Assembly (NCBI GenBank): GCA_002297045.1
Contig: DBJE01000006.1
Span: 19,715-83,714, forward strand
DNA length: 64,000 nucleotides
Direction of reading: 5' to 3'
From: Caryophanales bacterium UBA784
GTDB taxonomy: Bacteria; Bacillota_I; Bacilli_A; RFN20; CAG-288
How positions within the stretch are numbered: position 1 is the stretch's first letter; every line of letters begins with the position of its first letter. The notes under the pieces are model-generated. The model was given only the letters and a program-made list of their open reading frames with translations. It did not search any database and was not told the DNA's origin. The translations under genes were made by a program, and so were the position numbers. This document shows positions 8,513 to 16,222 of this stretch, piece after piece.

Positions 8513-9940
8513 ATGATATTAAGTGAAAAGTGTCTTCAGAATCTAAAAGAAGATTCGCATGTCGAATTAAAGGAAGCAACAAAGCGAGTTCCGGATAGTC
8601 TCTATGAAACCTATTCTTCCTTTTCCAATTCGGATGGAGGTACGATTTACTTAGGAATCAAGGAAGGAAAGAAGAACGAAATTGTTGGAGTTTCTAACCC
8701 TACCGAGCAAAAGAAGACATTGATTTCTGCACTTCATTCGAAAAATAAAGTGAGTTATTGCGGCCTTTCCGACCAAGATATCCAAATCATCGATGTTGGC
8801 GGAAAGAAAATAATTTGCCTGACGGTAAGAAAGGCACCAATTCAAGCAAAGCCGGTTTATATTGATGGGAATTTGTCAAAATCTTATATCCGAGTCGGAG
8901 AAGGAGACTATTTGATGTCCGAGGATGATATTGCTCATTGCTTACTAGAAAAGAAGGGGGTGGGAATTGATTTCCTTCCAAACCATCTTAATATTGGCGA
9001 AAACGGAATCGACTTAGATTCGCTAACTAGTTTTCGTCAGAGGATGAACCTTGCTGCTCCGAATAATATTTATCAAAGGCTAAGTAACCACGATTTCTTG
9101 GTTAGAATCGGTGCATTGACTACTGTCGACGGGGAAGAAATTCTTAGAAACGGCGGTGTACTGTTTTTTGGAATATATAGTGACATTATTCAGCTGTTTC
9201 CGAATTACTTTCTTGATTATCAGGAAAACAGGACGAGACAGACTCGGTGGGATAAACGTAGGACATCGGATGATTTGAATTGGAACGCAAATCTATATAA
9301 CTTCTTCAAGATTGCTAGTGAAGAAGCAACAAAAGGCTTGCCAAATCCTTTTCGGACTGATGGAAGGATTAACTTGAATGGAAATGATATAAGACGTTCC
9401 GTTATCGAAGGCATAGTCAACGCTATTTCCAACTGTGATTTTACTTCGTCTCCTGGAATTCTAGTGAGAAAAGAACAGGAAAAGATATCCATTACTAATT
9501 CGGGCACAATCTCCGTTGGCCTTGAGCAGGCCCTGAAAGGAGGAATCAGTAACCCATTAAATAAAAATGTCAGGAACTATTTTCGATTACTTCAGGTTTC
9601 GGATAGAGCAGGAAGTGGTATTCCAAGCATTTTCCAGGTTTTCCAGTCCTATAATTTTGCTCGGCCTGACTTAAAGACCGAACTGAATCCTGAGAGAACT
9701 GTGCTTAATCTGAACCTCATTCAACTTCCCGTGGATTTGGTGCACAAAAAAGAAAAGCTGAAAATTGTTTCCTATCTTGCCGATCATGCGGAAGGCGGAA
9801 CAAGGAAAGATCTGTCTTCCTTAATTGGAAGGAAAGCCACCTCCACTGCCAAGATTTTATCTGATTTAGTGCAAGCCAATCTAATCCGTTCCAATGGAAG
9901 AAAGACAAAAGGAAAACGGTTTTATATTTTCAAGAAATGA
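8513..9940 (+). CDS. AlbA_2 / HATPase_c_4 putative transcriptional regulator (second copy type)
   Basis: This 475-aa protein has an AlbA_2 domain at the N-terminus (DSHVELKEATKRVPDSLYETYSSFSNSDGGTIYLGIKEG), a middle region, a HATPase_c_4-like part (RRSVIEGIVNAISNC, then DRAGSGIPSIFQ) and a C-terminal winged helix (TRKDLSSLIGRKATSTAKILSDLVQANLI). It shares the fold order of the protein at 131-1558 but has no VGDK linker and is clearly divergent. It is a single-gene unit with its own promoter. The near-identical 65-bp elements on both sides suggest either autoregulation or that the gene and its flank moved as a cassette. Regulator function is inferred from the family. Confidence 0.75.
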   Translation: MILSEKCLQNLKEDSHVELKEATKRVPDSLYETYSSFSNSDGGTIYLGIKEGKKNEIVGVSNPTEQKKTLISALHSKNKVSYCGLSDQDIQIIDVGGKKIICLTVRKAPIQAKPVYIDGNLSKSYIRVGEGDYLMSEDDIAHCLLEKKGVGIDFLPNHLNIGENGIDLDSLTSFRQRMNLAAPNNIYQRLSNHDFLVRIGALTTVDGEEILRNGGVLFFGIYSDIIQLFPNYFLDYQENRTRQTRWDKRRTSDDLNWNANLYNFFKIASEEATKGLPNPFRTDGRINLNGNDIRRSVIEGIVNAISNCDFTSSPGILVRKEQEKISITNSGTISVGLEQALKGGISNPLNKNVRNYFRLLQVSDRAGSGIPSIFQVFQSYNFARPDLKTELNPERTVLNLNLIQLPVDLVHKKEKLKIVSYLADHAEGGTRKDLSSLIGRKATSTAKILSDLVQANLIRSNGRKTKGKRFYIFKK

Positions 9941-9941
9941 T

Positions 9942-10006
9942 AATCTCTCACAATCTCACGTGAGAATAGTGAGGAAAACGAGAGAATAATTTAATAAACG
10001 AGAGAA
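9942..10006 (+). repeat. 65-bp GAGA-rich element, downstream copy
   Basis: This matches the upstream copy at 8397-8461 except for about four bases. Here the dyad is a perfect 12-bp palindrome, TCTCACGTGAGA. It begins 1 bp after the AlbA_2 stop codon. There is no gene promoter to serve on the plus strand, since the next gene (nagB) converges, so its presence here is unexplained. Confidence 0.88.
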
Positions 10007-10103
10007 TAAGGAGAGAATCTCTTCCATGGGGAACAATGGAATTACGCGGCTTTAGGATTAAAAAAGACTTCTTTTTGTGCCATTGAGAACAAAGAAGGAC
10101 GCA

Positions 10104-10841
10104 CTATATCTTCCCATTTGTCTTCAAGGACTGTCCATGTTTGATGAGGCTTGCTGCCTCCTCATCGCAAAAGACGGTACAGTTGCTGTGATGGTTTAGG
10201 ATTGAAGCCGGGGTGGAGATATCCACTTTTTCAAATGTTTTCCCGATGGCTAAGGCTTTGTTCTTTCCTGTTGCAATCAGGATGATTTTTTTCGCCTGCC
10301 TGATTGTCTTCCTCCCCCTAGTGACGGCTCTAGTCGGGACCTCTTTGACCGAAGAGAAGAAACGGGAATTGTCCTGAATCGTTCTTTCCGTCAAAGTTGC
10401 TATGTGGGTTAACGAGTCAAAAGGAGTGCCTGGCTCGTTGAACCCGATATGTCCGTCTGCGCCGATGCCTAAAAGCTGAAGATCGATTCCTCCGTCTTTT
10501 CTAATCTCTTCGTCATAGCTATGGATTGTTTCCAGCGAAGGAAAATGGGTATTTTCTTTTTTGATATTGATTAGGTCAAAGAGATGGGAGTCCATAAAGC
10601 AGCGATAGGACTTTTTATCATCCGGATTATTCAGGTACTCATCGAGGTTAAAGGTAATCACGGAGGAGAAATCGATGTTTTCTCTTTTTGCCCTTTCGAC
10701 AATCTGTCCGTAGGTCTTAACCGGACTTGAGCCAGTGGCAAGGCCAAGGACGGCATTTGGCTTTTCTTTCACAAGACGAAGAACATCCGATGCGACTATT
10801 TTTGCAATTTCGTCATCATTCTTCCTGACAATCAGATTCAT
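10104..10841 (-). CDS. nagB: Glucosamine-6-phosphate deaminase
   Basis: NagB converts glucosamine-6-phosphate to fructose-6-phosphate and ammonia in the cytoplasm, the last step of amino-sugar catabolism. The 245-aa protein is of normal length for the shorter Firmicute form. Visible motifs are LGLATGSSPVKTYGQI near residue 33, NLDEY near 67, LLGIGADGHIGFNEPG around 123-138 with the catalytic region, and RAVTRG near 171. Its ATG lies 3 bp after the stop of nagA, so the two are translated from one transcript. Confidence 0.93.
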   Translation of the reverse strand: MNLIVRKNDDEIAKIVASDVLRLVKEKPNAVLGLATGSSPVKTYGQIVERAKRENIDFSSVITFNLDEYLNNPDDKKSYRCFMDSHLFDLINIKKENTHFPSLETIHSYDEEIRKDGGIDLQLLGIGADGHIGFNEPGTPFDSLTHIATLTERTIQDNSRFFSSVKEVPTRAVTRGRKTIRQAKKIILIATGKNKALAIGKTFEKVDISTPASILNHHSNCTVFCDEEAASLIKHGQSLKTNGKI

Positions 10842-10844
10842 ATG

Positions 10845-12005
10845 CTATTTCCTTTCCTTCCGGTAGACAATCTTTCCGGAGACGATTGTCCTATAGACAT
10901 TCCTATCCTTGTCGACAATGGCAAAATCCGCCATCTTTCCTTCCTTGATTGACCCGATTTTATTGTACAGGCCCCTGTTTTTCGCCGGATTCTTGCTAGC
11001 CCTGTCAACCGCTTCCTCCCTAGAAAGGGAGAGAAGGTTCTTCCTGTTCCGGATGGCTACGTTCCTATTCAGGAGAGAACCGGCAAGCTTTCCGCTTTCA
11101 AGTCTTGCCGCCCCGTCTTTGACATAGACCTTCTGTCCGCCAAGATGATAAACACCGTCTTTCCTGTCCTTTGCTTCCCTCGAATCGGTAATCAAAGTGA
11201 TCCGGTCTTTTCCTTTGCAGCGGAACATCCTTTCTATGCATTCCTTGCAGACATGGTGGAAGTCACAGATCAGTTCACAGGATACGGAGTCGGAAATCCT
11301 AAGTGCCCCTGCCGTTCCCCTTTCCCGATGTCCGATTCCTCTCCTTGCGTTAAAGGTATGGGTGCCGATTGTCACCCCTTCTCCGATGGCCTCCCTTGCC
11401 AAGGCACAGGTATTATCGCTATGCCCTAAGGCAGGGGCGATTTTGTGTTCTTTCCTATACGTTAGGAAATCCTTGTGCCTTGGATCATAGGAGAAGGTGA
11501 CTTCCTTGATGCGGTAATTTGTTAAGGCATTATATTCATCAAGTAGTTTCACATCCAAAGGGACAATGTCTTCCTTATTCTGTGCTCCGCAATAGGCAGG
11601 AGAAATGAACGGTCCTTCGAGATGCACTCCCCTTGCTCTGCTTTTTCCTGTCTGATTGTCCCTATAGCTGGAGATTGCCTTCAAAGCAGAAACAATGTGA
11701 GGCTTATCCCTTGTCCTTGTCGTGAAGTTAAAGCTTGTCGTTCCTTCCCTAGCCTCGGCATCGGCAATGGCTTTCAAGGATTCTTCCTTGCCGTCCCTAG
11801 TATCCGCATTCCTTGCCCCGTGGATATGTTCATCGACAAAACCAGGGACCACAAAAAGGGAATCCGGAAGGGAAAGATATCCCTCTTCTTCTTTTAGATT
11901 AGAAGAGAGAGAAGAAATTCTCTCTCCGTTAATAGAAAGACATGCTTTCTTTATTCCCCTGTCCTGAAGGTAAATGTTTGCATTCTTGAATCCGTTCAGT
12001 TTCAT
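10845..12005 (-). CDS. nagA: N-acetylglucosamine-6-phosphate deacetylase
   Basis: NagA removes the acetyl group from GlcNAc-6-phosphate, feeding NagB. The 386-aa protein has the amidohydrolase signatures: HIHGARNADTRDG near residue 60, HLEGPFISPAYCGAQN with the metal-site Glu, GHSDNT near 197, HTFNARRGIGHRERG near 217, and the catalytic Asp in LITDSREAKD. It heads a two-gene minus-strand operon with nagB. No phosphotransferase or murein-recycling gene is adjacent, so the source of GlcNAc-6-phosphate is not shown here. Confidence 0.93.
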   Translation of the reverse strand: MKLNGFKNANIYLQDRGIKKACLSINGERISSLSSNLKEEEGYLSLPDSLFVVPGFVDEHIHGARNADTRDGKEESLKAIADAEAREGTTSFNFTTRTRDKPHIVSALKAISSYRDNQTGKSRARGVHLEGPFISPAYCGAQNKEDIVPLDVKLLDEYNALTNYRIKEVTFSYDPRHKDFLTYRKEHKIAPALGHSDNTCALAREAIGEGVTIGTHTFNARRGIGHRERGTAGALRISDSVSCELICDFHHVCKECIERMFRCKGKDRITLITDSREAKDRKDGVYHLGGQKVYVKDGAARLESGKLAGSLLNRNVAIRNRKNLLSLSREEAVDRASKNPAKNRGLYNKIGSIKEGKMADFAIVDKDRNVYRTIVSGKIVYRKERK

Positions 12006-12085
12006 CTTGTTCTTTCTCTTTTCCCGACTATTTTATCATTGTCATGAAAATCAGGCCCTGTTGAAGCACTATAGAGGACTAACGG

Positions 12086-12120
12086 AAAAAGACACCCTAA
12101 GGATCAAAGGGTGTCTTTTC
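12086..12120. terminator. Terminator downstream of pgcA
   Basis: GACACCC at 12091-12097 pairs with GGGTGTC at 12109-12115, flanked by A5 and T4. Read on the minus strand it follows the phosphoglucomutase gene. It precedes the nagA operon on the same strand. Confidence 0.85.
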
Positions 12121-12160
12121 CTCCATATCTATTCCGTGAATAAGAAGTTGCTTTTCTTAA

Positions 12161-13846
12161 TTAACGGAAGAATTTTGTCAAGTCGTCTGCAATAATCTTA
12201 TCTTCTTCCTTCGCTTTCTCCCTACTTGTGGAAGTGACCTCGACATAGGCCTTCAGCTTCGGCTCCGTTCCCGAAGGACGGACGATGACAGAGGAACCGT
12301 CCTGCCTGATAAACTTCAGGACATCGCTCTTTGGCAGTCCGTCAAGCCCAGGCAGATAGTCGAGGATCTTAAGAACCTTCTTTCCGCCGATTTCCTGGAT
12401 TCCTTTACGGAAGTTCTTCCTGATTTCCTGCCTCTTGGCAAAGCCGGATGCACCATCGAACTCGTAGTTATGGAGAGAGTTATTTGTGTAGCCGTAAGTC
12501 TGATAAAGTTCCTCGAGTTTATCTAAGAGGGAGATTCCCTTGGACTTATAGTAGGCGAACCTTTCACAGATCCTAAAGGCTCCGTCTACGGCATCCTTAT
12601 CCCGGACATAGGTTCCGGTCAGGCAGCCGTAGGATTCCTCAAAGCCGAAGATATAACGGCTTTCCTCATGCTTCTTCTCTAATAAGCCGATCTGTTCACC
12701 GATGTACTTGAATCCGGTGAGGACATTGATGGTCTGCACTCCATAGTGATGGGCAATCTTTTCTACCCTGTCACTTGTGACAATCGTCTTGACAAGGATC
12801 GGATCCTTCGGCCTAAGCCCTAAGGCCCTGCGGCGTTCACAGATATAGTTGAAAAGCAGCCTTCCTGTCTGGTTTCCGCTTAGTAACTGGTATTCGCCCT
12901 TTGAGTTAAGGACGGCGATACCGACACGGTCACAGTCTGGATCTGTGGCGAGAAGAAGATCTGCCTTATGTTCCTTGGCATAGTCCCTTCCTAAGGACAT
13001 GGCCTGCTTGATTTCCGGATTCGGGAAAGGACAGGTCGGGAAGTATCCGTTCGGGAACTGCTGTTCCTTGACGACGGTGATATTGGTATACCCGGATTCC
13101 TCCAACGTACGGGTAACAGGAATGAGACCGGTCCCGTTTAAGGGAGTATAGACAATGGCCACGTTCTTATCGATCTTCTCTTCTCCTAACAGGGATTGTT
13201 CCTTGACTTCTTTAATGAAGGCAGTGAGGACCTTAGGCGGAATATAGGAAATCAGGTTCTTTTCGAACCCTTCGTCATAGGAAATCAGCTTGATGTCCTT
13301 AAAGACATCGATGGATTCAATCTCGGATAAGACTTCCTCGGCTGCCTCGGTCGTAATCTGGCATCCATCCTGGCCGTATACCTTATATCCGTTGTACTTG
13401 GAAGGGTTATGGCTTGCCGTAACCATGACGCCCGCCTGGCAATGGAGATAACGGGTGGCAAAGGATAGGGTAGGGACAGGGGAAATCTGCGGATAAAGGA
13501 AAACTTTGATGCCGTTTGCCGCAAAGACGCAGGCTGCTGTCTTAGCGAAAACGTCACTCTTTAACCGGCTGTCGCGGGAGATGGCAATGGCTCTCCTGCC
13601 TTCCGGATAATGACGCAGGATATAGTTTGCAAGTCCTTGGCTTGCCTTTCCGACGGTATAGACGTTCCTGCGGTTTGTGCCGGCGCCGATGACTCCTCTT
13701 AGGCCGCCGGTGCCAAACTCAAGGTCGCGGTAGAAGGCATCTAACCTTTCCGCCTCGGTCCTGTTTTTCAATTCCTTGGACAGGTCGACATCCTTGACCT
13801 TCTTTAGCCATGTCTGATAAATATTTTTCCAATCACGTTCTGCCAT
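12161..13846 (-). CDS. pgcA: Alpha-phosphoglucomutase / phosphomannomutase
   Basis: The 561-aa enzyme interconverts hexose-1- and hexose-6-phosphates for glycan precursor synthesis. Its active-site phosphoserine lies in GVMVTASHNPSKYNGYK. The metal-binding loop is ATDPDCDRVGIAV, the sugar-recognition loop is GFEESYGCLTGTYV, and the phosphate-binding C-terminal motif is VRPSGTEPKLK. I set the start at ATG 13846 (MAERDW) because TGAGG lies about 10 nt upstream and related proteins begin this way; an ATG at 13861 would add five residues. It is a single gene with its own terminator. Confidence 0.92.
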   Translation of the reverse strand: MAERDWKNIYQTWLKKVKDVDLSKELKNRTEAERLDAFYRDLEFGTGGLRGVIGAGTNRRNVYTVGKASQGLANYILRHYPEGRRAIAISRDSRLKSDVFAKTAACVFAANGIKVFLYPQISPVPTLSFATRYLHCQAGVMVTASHNPSKYNGYKVYGQDGCQITTEAAEEVLSEIESIDVFKDIKLISYDEGFEKNLISYIPPKVLTAFIKEVKEQSLLGEEKIDKNVAIVYTPLNGTGLIPVTRTLEESGYTNITVVKEQQFPNGYFPTCPFPNPEIKQAMSLGRDYAKEHKADLLLATDPDCDRVGIAVLNSKGEYQLLSGNQTGRLLFNYICERRRALGLRPKDPILVKTIVTSDRVEKIAHHYGVQTINVLTGFKYIGEQIGLLEKKHEESRYIFGFEESYGCLTGTYVRDKDAVDGAFRICERFAYYKSKGISLLDKLEELYQTYGYTNNSLHNYEFDGASGFAKRQEIRKNFRKGIQEIGGKKVLKILDYLPGLDGLPKSDVLKFIRQDGSSVIVRPSGTEPKLKAYVEVTSTSREKAKEEDKIIADDLTKFFR

Positions 13847-14001
13847 TAGTATATGCCTCATCTTTCTGTATCATTTTATTCTAAAATGAGTTTCTTGGAA
13901 ACAGAAAAAACAAGAAGATTTATTTCTTCTGTATCCTAGGAACCTTTTATCCTTTTTGGAAATCGGGGAAATCATTTCCCCAGATAGAGACAAAGCTTAA
14001 G

Positions 14002-14023
14002 AAAAAGGCCTTAACCGGCCTAA
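14002..14023 (-). terminator. Terminator of the rqcP-divIC-tilS operon
   Basis: Read on the minus strand the hairpin AGGCC / GGCCT with a 6-nt loop is followed by TTTTTC. It begins 12 bp past the tilS stop codon. Confidence 0.7.
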
Positions 14024-14034
14024 ATGGCAGAAAA

Positions 14035-15270
14035 TCAAAGGATGAACAGCCGAAGCGGGACTTTCTTCCCTTTGATGTCTTTGTAGAAGGGAACACATTG
14101 AATTTTCCCGTTTTGAAGGAAAACGGGATAAACCGGGATCAGAAAGGCTGGAACACCCTGTTTTCTTAGGAAACGATAGACATCTTTTTCCATTAAGTCC
14201 GTTCCAAGCCTGTCGTTCTTTTTGTAATTCCGAATGGTGACAGGCAGGGATTTCCTGTTAAAAAGGGAAGGATCTTTTAAATCAATCTGAAAGTACGGAT
14301 TCTTATACTCTTTCCGCTCCTTATAAGTGTATTCGTAGGAAATCTTATTTAAATCCTTGTGGAGGAAGAAGCCTTCCTTCCACCGGTAAAGATAGATTTC
14401 TGCGGTCAGTTTTAAGACACCTGTCTCCTCTTTTCTGAGGAATACGAACCTTTTCTTGCCTAATCCGGAAGCATATTTCTTCTTGGGGAGACACTTTTCT
14501 ACCAAATAGAAGCAGAGGCGTTTTTTCTCTTCTTCACTCAGAGAGAGATAAGCAGGGTAGGGAATCAGGCTTGGAAGACGTTGGAACGAAGAGTAAAGAG
14601 AGGCAAGCTCTTCGTTTCTTTTTTCGGCCAGCTTTACTTTGCTTTCAATGTCTTCCTCTGTCCTTTCGCTTCTTATTTTGTTTCTTTTTTTCTTCCTGTT
14701 GTAATTGGTGATGTCGTCATAGAAAAGAATGTCCGCATCGAGGAGCCTTTTTGTCAATGACTGCTTACTGATAGAAAGCCTAGGACGGATTATCTTCCTT
14801 CCATGGTAGAAGGATTCTTCCTTCAGTCCGTAATAGAGAGGAAGATTGTTTCGTAAGACCTGGAGGACATAGGTTTCCGCTACATCGCTTTTCTGATGGG
14901 CCGTTATCACTCCTTCATAGCCGTTCTTTTTGCAAAGCCTGGAGAAATAGGAATAGCGGTAGTTTCTTGCCCAGTCTTCAAAGTTCCCATAGTTTCTCCG
15001 ATACCGGACATCTTTTTTAAAAAAGGAAAGCGAGAACTTCTTAAGATAGAAAAAGAATATTCTTTCTTCCTCTTTGACATAGGACGAGTCATGATAATTG
15101 ATATAAACAAGAGTGACGTGCTTTGGAAGATCTTTGCCAAAATAAAAATAAAGTTGGTAGAGGAGAAAGACAGAATCACCACCTGAAGAAAAGGCTAAAA
15201 GATATTTTTTATCATCATGAATAAGTCTGGACAGGGATAATTGGATAGAGTCAACAGGATTAAGGCTCAT
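14035..15270 (-). CDS. tilS: tRNA(Ile)-lysidine synthetase
   Basis: TilS attaches lysine to C34 of the CAU-anticodon tRNA-Ile so that it reads AUA; the enzyme is essential. The P-loop SSGGDSVFLLYQL (PP-loop SGGxDS) and the downstream AHQKSDVAETYVLQVLRNN motif are both present. The later part is lysine-rich and divergent, as usual. Length from ATG 15270 is 411 aa; an in-frame ATG at 15285 and further ones upstream overlap divIC more deeply and have no better binding site. The order rqcP-divIC-tilS matches the conserved Bacillus region. Confidence 0.9.
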   Translation of the reverse strand: MSLNPVDSIQLSLSRLIHDDKKYLLAFSSGGDSVFLLYQLYFYFGKDLPKHVTLVYINYHDSSYVKEEERIFFFYLKKFSLSFFKKDVRYRRNYGNFEDWARNYRYSYFSRLCKKNGYEGVITAHQKSDVAETYVLQVLRNNLPLYYGLKEESFYHGRKIIRPRLSISKQSLTKRLLDADILFYDDITNYNRKKKRNKIRSERTEEDIESKVKLAEKRNEELASLYSSFQRLPSLIPYPAYLSLSEEEKKRLCFYLVEKCLPKKKYASGLGKKRFVFLRKEETGVLKLTAEIYLYRWKEGFFLHKDLNKISYEYTYKERKEYKNPYFQIDLKDPSLFNRKSLPVTIRNYKKNDRLGTDLMEKDVYRFLRKQGVPAFLIPVYPVFLQNGKIQCVPFYKDIKGKKVPLRLFIL

Positions 15271-15550
15271 ACTCAAGGATGACATCCTCGTAAGGGATAT
15301 AGACGTTGTTGCCTTCGAAATAGACATCAGCATAGTCTTGATCCTTGATGTTGTTATTCTGCTGGGCGATATCCTTGTACTTTTCGATGATGGCCGCTTC
15401 TTTTTCCTTTAGGCTATGGTTTTTCTGAATCTGGTAGACAGAGAGGACAGCCCTTATGACAAGAATGACGGCGGAAAAAAGGATGATGGAAAAATAAACG
15501 ATGGACCTTGTCTTCTTTGAGGGAAGACGGGACGTTTTACTTGTTTCCAT
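15260..15550 (-). CDS. divIC: DivIC/FtsB-family septum protein
   Basis: The 96-aa protein has a short basic cytoplasmic tail, one membrane helix (about residues 17-38, IVYFSIILFSAVILVIRAVL) and an extracytoplasmic coiled coil rich in K, E and N. It belongs to the septum-formation-initiator family that stabilises the division complex. The start at ATG 15550 (METSKT) overlaps the rqcP stop by about 14 bp; the in-frame ATGs further upstream overlap rqcP more deeply. It lacks strong sequence signatures, so the call rests on topology, size and the position between rqcP and tilS. Confidence 0.75.
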   Translation of the reverse strand: METSKTSRLPSKKTRSIVYFSIILFSAVILVIRAVLSVYQIQKNHSLKEKEAAIIEKYKDIAQQNNNIKDQDYADVYFEGNNVYIPYEDVILEYEP

Positions 15551-15803
15551 ATTCTTTTTCCTCCCTGATTTCATACCTCTGGTCGGCATCGTCGATTTTC
15601 GATACCCTTCTTACTTCCTTAATCTTGGCTAGGACTGTCTTTCCTAAGGGGGAAGATATCTCGATGACATTGTCCACCTTGACTTCGCTAGAGGGCTTGG
15701 CTATTTTTCCGTTTAGTTTGACATAGCCTTTGTCGATGAATTCTTTGGCAGCCCCTCTTCGCTTGATCAATCGGCTTACCTTTAGGTACTTATCTAATCT
15801 CAT
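15537..15803 (-). CDS. rqcP: S4-domain RNA-binding protein RqcP (YabO/Hsp15 type)
   Basis: This 88-aa protein is essentially one S4 domain (MRLDKYLKVSRLIKRRGAAKEFIDKGYVKLNG) with a short tail. In Bacillus the homologue joins RqcH on stalled 50S subunits and helps add alanine tails to the nascent chain. Position ahead of divIC and tilS supports orthology with YabO rather than with proteobacterial Hsp15. Confidence 0.88.
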   Translation of the reverse strand: MRLDKYLKVSRLIKRRGAAKEFIDKGYVKLNGKIAKPSSEVKVDNVIEISSPLGKTVLAKIKEVRRVSKIDDADQRYEIREEKEYGNK

Positions 15804-15990
15804 ACGTTGAATCTATCTCTCTTCTATTATCGTGTTTTCTCTTTCAAAAAAAAAGAAGGGGGTGGATGAAAATGTTTTTCTTAGACTAAGGAACGAAGAC
15901 AGGAAAGACCGGAAGAAGGAGATAGTTTCCCGGCAAAGAAATCCGTCAGAAGCGTTGATAGCGCTTTCCAAAAAGAAAATGAAAAAAGTC

Positions 15991-16020
15991 TTCTATTTCT
16001 TTTCCCTATGCCCTTATAAT
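15991..16020 (+). promoter_or_regulatory. Promoter of the nucleoside importer operon
   Basis: A perfect TATAAT lies at 16015-16020 with a poor -35 (TTCTAT at 15991-15996). Transcription would start near 16027, just ahead of the riboswitch. The rest of the 419-bp gap 15804-16222 carries no gene. Confidence 0.6.
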
Positions 16021-16059
16021 GCTTTCGTCACCGAGAGGTGACAGTCATCGTCTGTTTCT

Positions 16060-16126
16060 ATTCGTATAATTACCCAGATTGGTGGGAAGTCTCTACGCTG
16101 TGGACCGCAAATCCAGCACTACGAAT
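16060..16126 (+). promoter_or_regulatory. Purine riboswitch, guanine class
   Basis: The aptamer has P1 ATTCGTA (16060-16066) with TACGAAT (16120-16126), the J1/2 signature TATAAT, P2 ACCCA with TGGG, loop 2 ending GG, J2/3 GTCTCTAC, and loop 3 CCGCAAA whose CC can pair with loop 2. The J3/1 base that reads the ligand is C (CACTACG), as in guanine sensors; adenine sensors have U. The J2/3 position that changes in 2'-deoxyguanosine sensors is still U. It sits upstream of a purine-nucleoside ABC importer, a known target. Guanine or hypoxanthine should reduce expression. Confidence 0.9.
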
Positions 16127-16182
16127 AAAAAACAAAACCTCTCCTTTTTTTTATTTTTTATTTATAAAAAGAGATTTACCTT

Positions 16183-16212
16183 CCTTTCCTGGTAATTAAG
16201 ACCAGAAAAAGG
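16183..16212 (+). promoter_or_regulatory. Hairpin that can mask the ribosome binding site (riboswitch output)
   Basis: CCTTT at 16183-16187 pairs with AAAGG at 16208-16212, and CTGGT at 16189-16193 with ACCAG at 16201-16205. The stem buries part of AAGGAG (16209-16214), the binding site for the ATG at 16223. A longer-range pairing, GAGAGGT at 16033-16039 with ACCTCTC at 16137-16143, would enclose the aptamer and is followed by T8, so premature termination is the alternative output. Confidence 0.55.
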
Positions 16213-16222
16213 AGAAAATCAA

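Noticed and set aside
16060..16126. Adenine or 2'-deoxyguanosine riboswitch instead of guanine
   Set aside because: The ligand-reading J3/1 base is C rather than U, and the J2/3 position that changes in 2'-deoxyguanosine sensors is still U, so the guanine class fits best.
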